Positions 59,901 to 64,000 of a stretch of 64,000 bases of DNA are shown here, one piece after another (position 1 is the first letter of the stretch; each line of letters begins with the position of its first letter). The position numbers and the translations under genes are program-made. The notes beneath the pieces were generated by a model. The model made no database searches, had not been told where the DNA came from, and saw only the letters and a program-made list of their open reading frames with translations. Origin of the DNA: Strix aluco (taxonomy: Eukaryota; Chordata; Aves; Strigiformes; Strigidae); assembly GCF_031877795.1 (NCBI RefSeq), contig NC_133932.1:19966180-20030179 (forward strand), read 5' to 3'.

Positions 59901-60124
59901 CAAAACTTCCACGTGTTGTGGACGGGGATAGAGTCCCTGTGGTGCGCATGAGGGACCTGCTGGGAAAAATGGTCTGGGTTAGTCCTGCGCCGGGCAAAGG
60001 CAAACCGATTCACGGGATTGTTTTTGCTCAAGGACCTGGGTGCACCTGGTGGGTGATGCAGAAGGATGGAGAGGTCCGATGCGTGCCACAAGGGGATTTG
60101 ATTGTGGGTGAAAACACACCGTGA
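56945..60124 (+). pseudogene. pol: ERV-L-like Pol (protease, RT, RNase H, integrase) broken by one stop
   Basis: In the same frame as gag, directly after its UAG. Protease: active-site ALVDTGA (Asp codon at 57053) and ILGIDYLRRG. Reverse transcriptase: LPQGWKHSS and the catalytic FIDD, with its two Asp codons at 57878-57883. RNase H: LFTDGSC, the Glu region AEVKAIQLA, YTDSW and GDAHIPKS. A TGA at 59159-59161 interrupts the frame at the RNase H/integrase boundary, after which the same frame stays open to 60122-60124. Integrase: zinc-binding HETSGH and CETC, then the catalytic core. The first position of the D,D35E triad reads Asn (codon at 59477, in WQINY), while Asp (59654) and Glu (59762) are present with 35 residues between them. 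The first in-frame ATG lies beyond the protease active site, so pol has no usable start of its own. No env follows. Confidence 0.9.
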
Positions 60125-60221
60125 GTTATACTGTGCTTTTGTTAATTTTTTCTTTGTCAGTGCTAATTGCTAAGTGGTAGCTGGATGTGACGCACATGGT
60201 ATAGAATAAAGGGGTGGGTTA

Positions 60222-60583
60222 TGTCCTGGTTTAACCAGGATAGGGTTAAGTTTCCCCAGCAGTGGGGGGGAGCTCTAGCCGGGTTATTCAGATACCATGC
60301 GGATGTCACATCCTGGCAGGTCACATTTTTCCTGGCGCGGAGCGCGGTGCACTCGTGGTTTTGTACATCGTGCTTCAAACTGCTGTATTTGGTAGCTATT
60401 TTGCTCTGTTCATTGCTATCACTATTACTGTTATTGTTATTGTTGTTGTTGGTTGTGTTGCTATTGCATTGTTGTATTAAACCTTTCCTTATTTCAGTCT
60501 TGGGGCTTTGTACTTCACTCCCTTTGTGGGGGAGGGGCAGCAGCTGCGTGGTCTCAGACCCCGGCAGGGGCTAAACCATCACA
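60222..60583 (+). repeat. 3' LTR
   Basis: 362 bp, starts TGTCCTGG and ends CCATCACA. It is preceded by a short purine-rich tract (AATAAAGGGGTGGG at 60206-60219). Differences from the 5' LTR are nine transitions, several of them at CpG or former CpG positions, and one missing G near 60340. Confidence 0.95.
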
Positions 60584-60588
60584 GCTTC

Positions 60589-60970
60589 CTCGGGGTTTCA
60601 GTCCCGTCCTTCCTCTCACCCCTGAACACCAGCCCTGCGACCAGTGCTGCACGCAAGGCGAAGCAGAGCTATGCCTGGTTTGGTAGGAGGTCACTCCTGA
60701 CGGCTGCCAGAGCCGCTGCTGAAGCCTCGGGCTGTGCCGCGGGCTGGAGCTGGGGGAGCAGGCGATGTAAGGGAGCCCCGGAGTTCTGCCTCCCCCTGTG
60801 CAGGACTCCTGAGGCACTGTGGTGCCAAGGGGACCTGCTGCAGGGCTCAGGCCTCAGGGAGCTGGAGAACATCTGGTGGGAGGATGTGGCTGTAGTGTGT
60901 CCTCCTCGTAAGTACCAGGTCATGTCCCTTTGGCCTGTTCAGGAGGCTGTCAGTGCTCACTGGAGTGAGC
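60589..60970. other. Unique GC-rich sequence between provirus and minisatellite
   Basis: An open frame across this interval ends near a donor-like CCTCGTAAGTACC at about 60905. No domain is recognisable and no gene is called. Confidence 0.35.
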
Positions 60971-62900
60971 TGGTGGTCTGGGGCTACGGCTTGCCATCTG
61001 GGCAAGTGGTGGAGGGCTCTGGGTGGCCATCTGGGTGAAATGGGGCTCCTGCTGGTCAGCCAGGGAAAGTTGTGTAGGGCTCTTGCTTGCTGGCCAGGGC
61101 AAGCGGTGTAGGGCTCTGGCTGGGTGACCTGTGGAAATATGGCTCTGGCTGGCCATCCGGGACAAGTGGTGTAGGGTTCTGGCTGGCTGGCCTGGGCAAG
61201 CAATGTAGGGATCTGGCTGGCTGGCTGGGGCAAGTGATGTAGGGCTCTGGCTAGTCACCTGTGGGAAAAGGTCTACTGCTGGCCAGCCAGAGCAAGTGGT
61301 ATAGGGCTCTGGCTAGTGGCTGGGGGAAGTAGAGCTCTGTCTGGTCCATCAGGGCAAGCAGTGTAGGTCTCTGGCTGGCTGGCCATGGCAAGCGGTGTAG
61401 GGCTCTGGCTGGCTGCCGTGCGAAATAATGCTCTGGCTTGTGAGCCAGGGCAAGTGATGTAGGACTGTGGCTGGCTGGCCAGGGCAAGTGCTGTAGCAGT
61501 CCAACCAGTGAGCTGGGGTGAGCAGTGTAGGGTTCTGCCTGGCCTCCCAGGGGGAAAAGGGGCTCCTGCTGGCCAGCCAGGGCAAGTTGTGTAGGGTTCT
61601 AGTTGGCCAGCTGTGGCAAGCGATGTAGGTCTCTTGATGGAGAACTGTTACAAGCAGTATAAGGCTCTGGGAGGCTGGCTGGGCAAGTGGTGTAGGGATT
61701 TGGCTGGCCAGCTGGGGCAAGAGGTGCAGGGCTTTTGTTTGACGGCTGGGGCAAGCAGTTTAGGGCTCTTGCTGGCTGAATGAGGCAAGCGGTGTTAGAG
61801 GTCTGGCTGGCCTGATGGGGCAAGTGGTGGAGGGCTCTGGCTGTACTGCTGAGAGAAAAGGGGCTCCTCCTGACTGGCCATGGCAAGTGGTCTAGGGCTC
61901 TGTCTTGCCAGCTAGGGGAAACAGGACTCTGGCTGGCTAATTGGGTGAAGCAGTGTAGATCTCTGGCTGGCTAGCTGAAGCAAGTTCTGCAGGTATCTGG
62001 CTGTCTGTGGGAAGTAAGGCTCTGGCTTTTGGGCCAGGGCAAGTGGTGCAGGGCTCTGGCTGGCTGGCCGGGCTAAATAGTGCTCAGGCTGATTGGACAG
62101 GACAAGCGGTGTAGAGCTCTGGCTGGCCGCCTGGGCTAAGTGGTGTAGGGCTCTGGTTTTCTGGCCAGGGCAAGTGGTGTAGGGCTCTCGCTTGCAGGTC
62201 AGGGAAAGCGGAGTAGGGCCCTGGCTGGCTGTCTGGGGCAAGTGGTGTAGGGCTCTGACTGGCCAGCTGGCAGGAAAGGGGCTCCTGCTGACCAACCAGG
62301 GAAGTGGTCTAGGGCTGTGTCTTGCTGGCTGAGGGACGTAGGGATCTGGCTGGCTGTCCAGGGCAGGTGGTGTAGGGCTCTGGCTTGCCAGGTGGGGCAA
62401 GCAGTGCAGGGCTCTGGCTGGTCAGCCGGATAAAATAGGATTCTGGGTGGCTAGCTGGGGCAAGCGGTGCAGGGCTGTGGTGGATGGCAGTGGCATGGTT
62501 AGGGGTCTGGCTGGCTGCCTGGGGTAAGTGGTGGGGCTCTAGCTAGCTGTTTCATGGGTGAGTGTGGTTCTGGCTGGCTGGCCACGGAGTGAGAACAAGT
62601 CAAGCCCTCTGGAGATAGAGGCTCTGGGTGGCCAATTTTAGAAAGCACCTTTGGCCGGTAGCTGCTGCTGCTATCTCCAGCAGGCCAGCTGACGGGTGAT
62701 GCTATTGCTAGCCAACAGAGGTGAGTGTGGCTCTGGCTGGCTGTTGGTGAGAGCGTGGTTTTGGCTTGTTGGCTGGCCAGGGAGAGACTGTCTTGATGGC
62801 TGGTTGTGGGCAGAATGGCTCTTGCTTGCTTGATGTCCAGGTGTAGGTGGTCTGGCTTGCTGGCCTGGGCAGAGATGCTCGGGCTGTGTGGCTGGGGGGG
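60971..62900. repeat. Degenerate minisatellite, unit about 34 bp
   Basis: Dozens of tandem copies of a unit close to GGGCAAGTGGTGTAGGGCTC followed by TGGCTGGCTGGCCA. Successive GGGCAAG starts at about 61194 and 61228 are 34 bases apart. A shorter variant lacking the GTGTAG part and carrying GGGAAAAGGGGCTCCTGCTGG alternates irregularly (near 61040, 61265, 61555, 61855, 62275). Copies become more diverged after about 62520. The strand-biased G-rich composition keeps several antisense frames open, but these show only periodic Pro/Ala/Ser/His-rich low complexity. Confidence 0.9.
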
Positions 62901-62949
62901 GATGCCTTTGCTGGCTTTTGTGATTAAAGTGGTAGCTGCTGAGCTTAGT

Positions 62950-63345
62950 GTGCCAGATAACAATCGTTAGAAAGAATGTTAGCAGGTTGCTCTAAGGAGA
63001 GTAATAATGAACAATAACTTGTGTTCGGCAGTCTAAGGGGAACATCTGGACCTCAGAAGATCCTGTATTAACTGCCAAGCATCAGAGGCAGCACAGTACT
63101 GGATGTCTGAGAGTACTTCAGAGGTCCTGAACGTGATGGGAGAAGGCAAAAGTGTGTCTGTGTGCTATGGGATGATTATGCTTAGCCTTTCATTGCAAGC
63201 TGTATATAAACTCCTTGAAAATCCCTTTGGATACCTTCTCTTATGGAGGAGGTCTCTCATGATCATAAAATAAACCTTTTGTAGTTCTACCCTTGTGTCC
63301 CTCAGTCAACAAACATCCCAAATCACTTTTGCAATGGAATTTGTA
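62950..63345 (+). repeat. 5' LTR of a second, older retroelement
   Basis: A TATA box (TATATAAA, 63203-63210), an AATAAA at 63269-63274 and a T/C-rich tail are spaced as in an LTR. It is followed by sequence resembling a primer site (GTAGCCCAGATGGGACC, about 63342-63358). The left boundary, near AGAAAGAATGTTAGCAGG, and the exact right boundary are uncertain. Confidence 0.55.
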
Positions 63346-64000
63346 GCCCAGATGGGACCCCCTTGTCCACTCCGGCACCTCCTGGGGAGCATCTGATCCA
63401 TGGACCAGGTTTGTTCAACTGTCTGTTGCAGGGAGTGCGCTGGGACTAACCAGAAAGAGGTGAGGCGATGGTGAGTTGAATTTCTGTAATTCTACACAAT
63501 TCCTTTAATTTGGAAATGGAAGAAGGTGCAGTGAAAGGTACTTTGTTATCGGAAAACTGGAATAATTGGAGCAGAAATTCTGGGTACCCACAGGTTGTCA
63601 AGAAAAAGGGCTGTTGAATTGTGTCAAGATACCTGGCTGGCTATGACTACTTTTGGGACTGGAGACCAAAACTGGCCCTCAGAGAGTACTTTTTACTTTG
63701 ACTGCCTAAAGTTTTTAAAGCTAATATTGGAAGACCATTTCCCAGCTCAAATTGATTATTGATACATTTGGGATAATTTGTGACATGATAGATCTAATGG
63801 CCAGTCTCATAAAAATAAGAGAAATTATAAGAACAAAACCAAAGCATCTCCTTAGTCAGTGCTATTCACGGAAGCTCAGGCAGCTGCTATAGATGTGTCT
63901 CTGTCTCCTTGGTCTCCTATTGACTCTATCACTTCTTCTGTTCCCCCTTCTGCACATCCTGCTTTCCCTTCAACAGCACTACAAGCTTTGCTGAAGGAGG
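63346..64000 (+). pseudogene. Decayed leader and gag start of a second LTR retroelement (cut by window edge)
   Basis: Downstream of the primer-like site come a leader and, from about 63519, a gag-like start (ATGGAAGAAGGTGCAGTG) that can be followed for roughly 35 codons before a stop, then further fragments with several stops. The Trp-rich, Pro-containing fragments are consistent with a retroviral matrix region but too decayed to classify. The rest lies to the right of the window. Confidence 0.45.

Larger units (their letters stand above)
54599..60588 (+). mobile_element. Complete env-less ERV-L-like endogenous retrovirus
   Basis: The provirus spans 54604-60583 and is flanked by a perfect 5-bp direct repeat GCTTC (54599-54603 and 60584-60588). 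Order: 5' LTR, primer site, leader, gag, pol (protease, reverse transcriptase, RNase H, integrase), a 97-bp gap, 3' LTR. There is no env. A 5-bp duplication, lack of env, a Gag without a CCHC zinc knuckle, and gag and pol in one frame separated by a stop all fit the ERV-L (class III, spuma-like) group better than ERV-K (6 bp) or gammaretroviruses (4 bp). The two LTRs differ by nine transitions and one single-base indel over about 362 bp (about 2.5%), so this is a fairly young but not recent insertion. Pol carries one premature stop. It is defective as it stands. Confidence 0.93.

Noticed and set aside
60125..60221. Search for env between pol and the 3' LTR
   Set aside because: Only 97 bp separate the pol stop from the LTR and they contain just a weak purine tract. 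The element lacks env; it is not hidden in another frame of pol.
60971..62900. CRISPR-like array because of regular repeats
   Set aside because: Units are directly abutting and diverged, with no unique spacers, in a vertebrate genome. It is a minisatellite.
60847..62963. Series of minus-strand open frames rich in Pro, Ala, Ser and His
   Set aside because: They are translations of the 34-bp minisatellite and repeat in every frame. The periodicity is explained at DNA level.

Overview
The window is vertebrate nuclear DNA, almost certainly from a bird. The evidence is several CR1 LINE tails, an avian-style ERV-L-like provirus, split genes with GT-AG introns, CpG-island promoters, and exons that match the conserved tail of ILDR2. 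A passerine is plausible but not proven.

Layout. (1) 1-11161, plus strand: the last six coding exons of ILDR2 (immunoglobulin-like domain containing receptor 2), from the cysteine-rich juxtamembrane segment to the stop, then a long 3' UTR or flank interrupted by a CR1 at 12.88-14.06 kb. (2) 14-24.6 kb: no gene recognised. (3) 24.6-30.2 kb, minus strand: an eight-finger C2H2 zinc-finger gene with a short upstream exon resembling the end of a KRAB box, apparently driven by a CpG island at about 29.6-30.6 kb. (4) 30.6-41.6 kb: mostly intergenic or intronic sequence with CR1 pieces, a second CpG island at 36.2-36.7 kb carrying GC boxes and a ZNF143/Staf-like site, and a probable solo LTR. (5) 41.63-53.4 kb, plus strand: a type I membrane receptor with three V-type Ig domains of CD2/SLAM character, one transmembrane helix and a tail with an ITIM-like motif. 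All its introns after the signal exon are phase 1. It also holds a decayed fourth Ig exon, a possible alternative C-terminal exon that would replace the ITIM, and an intronic LTR. (6) 54604-60583: a complete, env-less, ERV-L-like provirus with paired LTRs, a perfect 5-bp target duplication, a tRNA-Lys-type primer site, an open gag, and pol in the same frame as gag behind a UAG codon. Pol is broken by one later stop, and one integrase catalytic residue is changed. (7) 60.97-62.9 kb: a degenerate minisatellite with a unit of about 34 bp. (8) 62.95-64.0 kb: the 5' end of a second, decayed LTR retroelement, cut by the window edge.

The host genes do not form an operon or an obvious pathway. ILDR2 and the V-domain receptor are both Ig-superfamily membrane proteins but are separated by an oppositely oriented nuclear zinc-finger gene. 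The best candidates for something little described are the three-V receptor with its exchangeable tail, and the provirus's membrane-like Gag N-terminus with readthrough-type gag-pol coupling.
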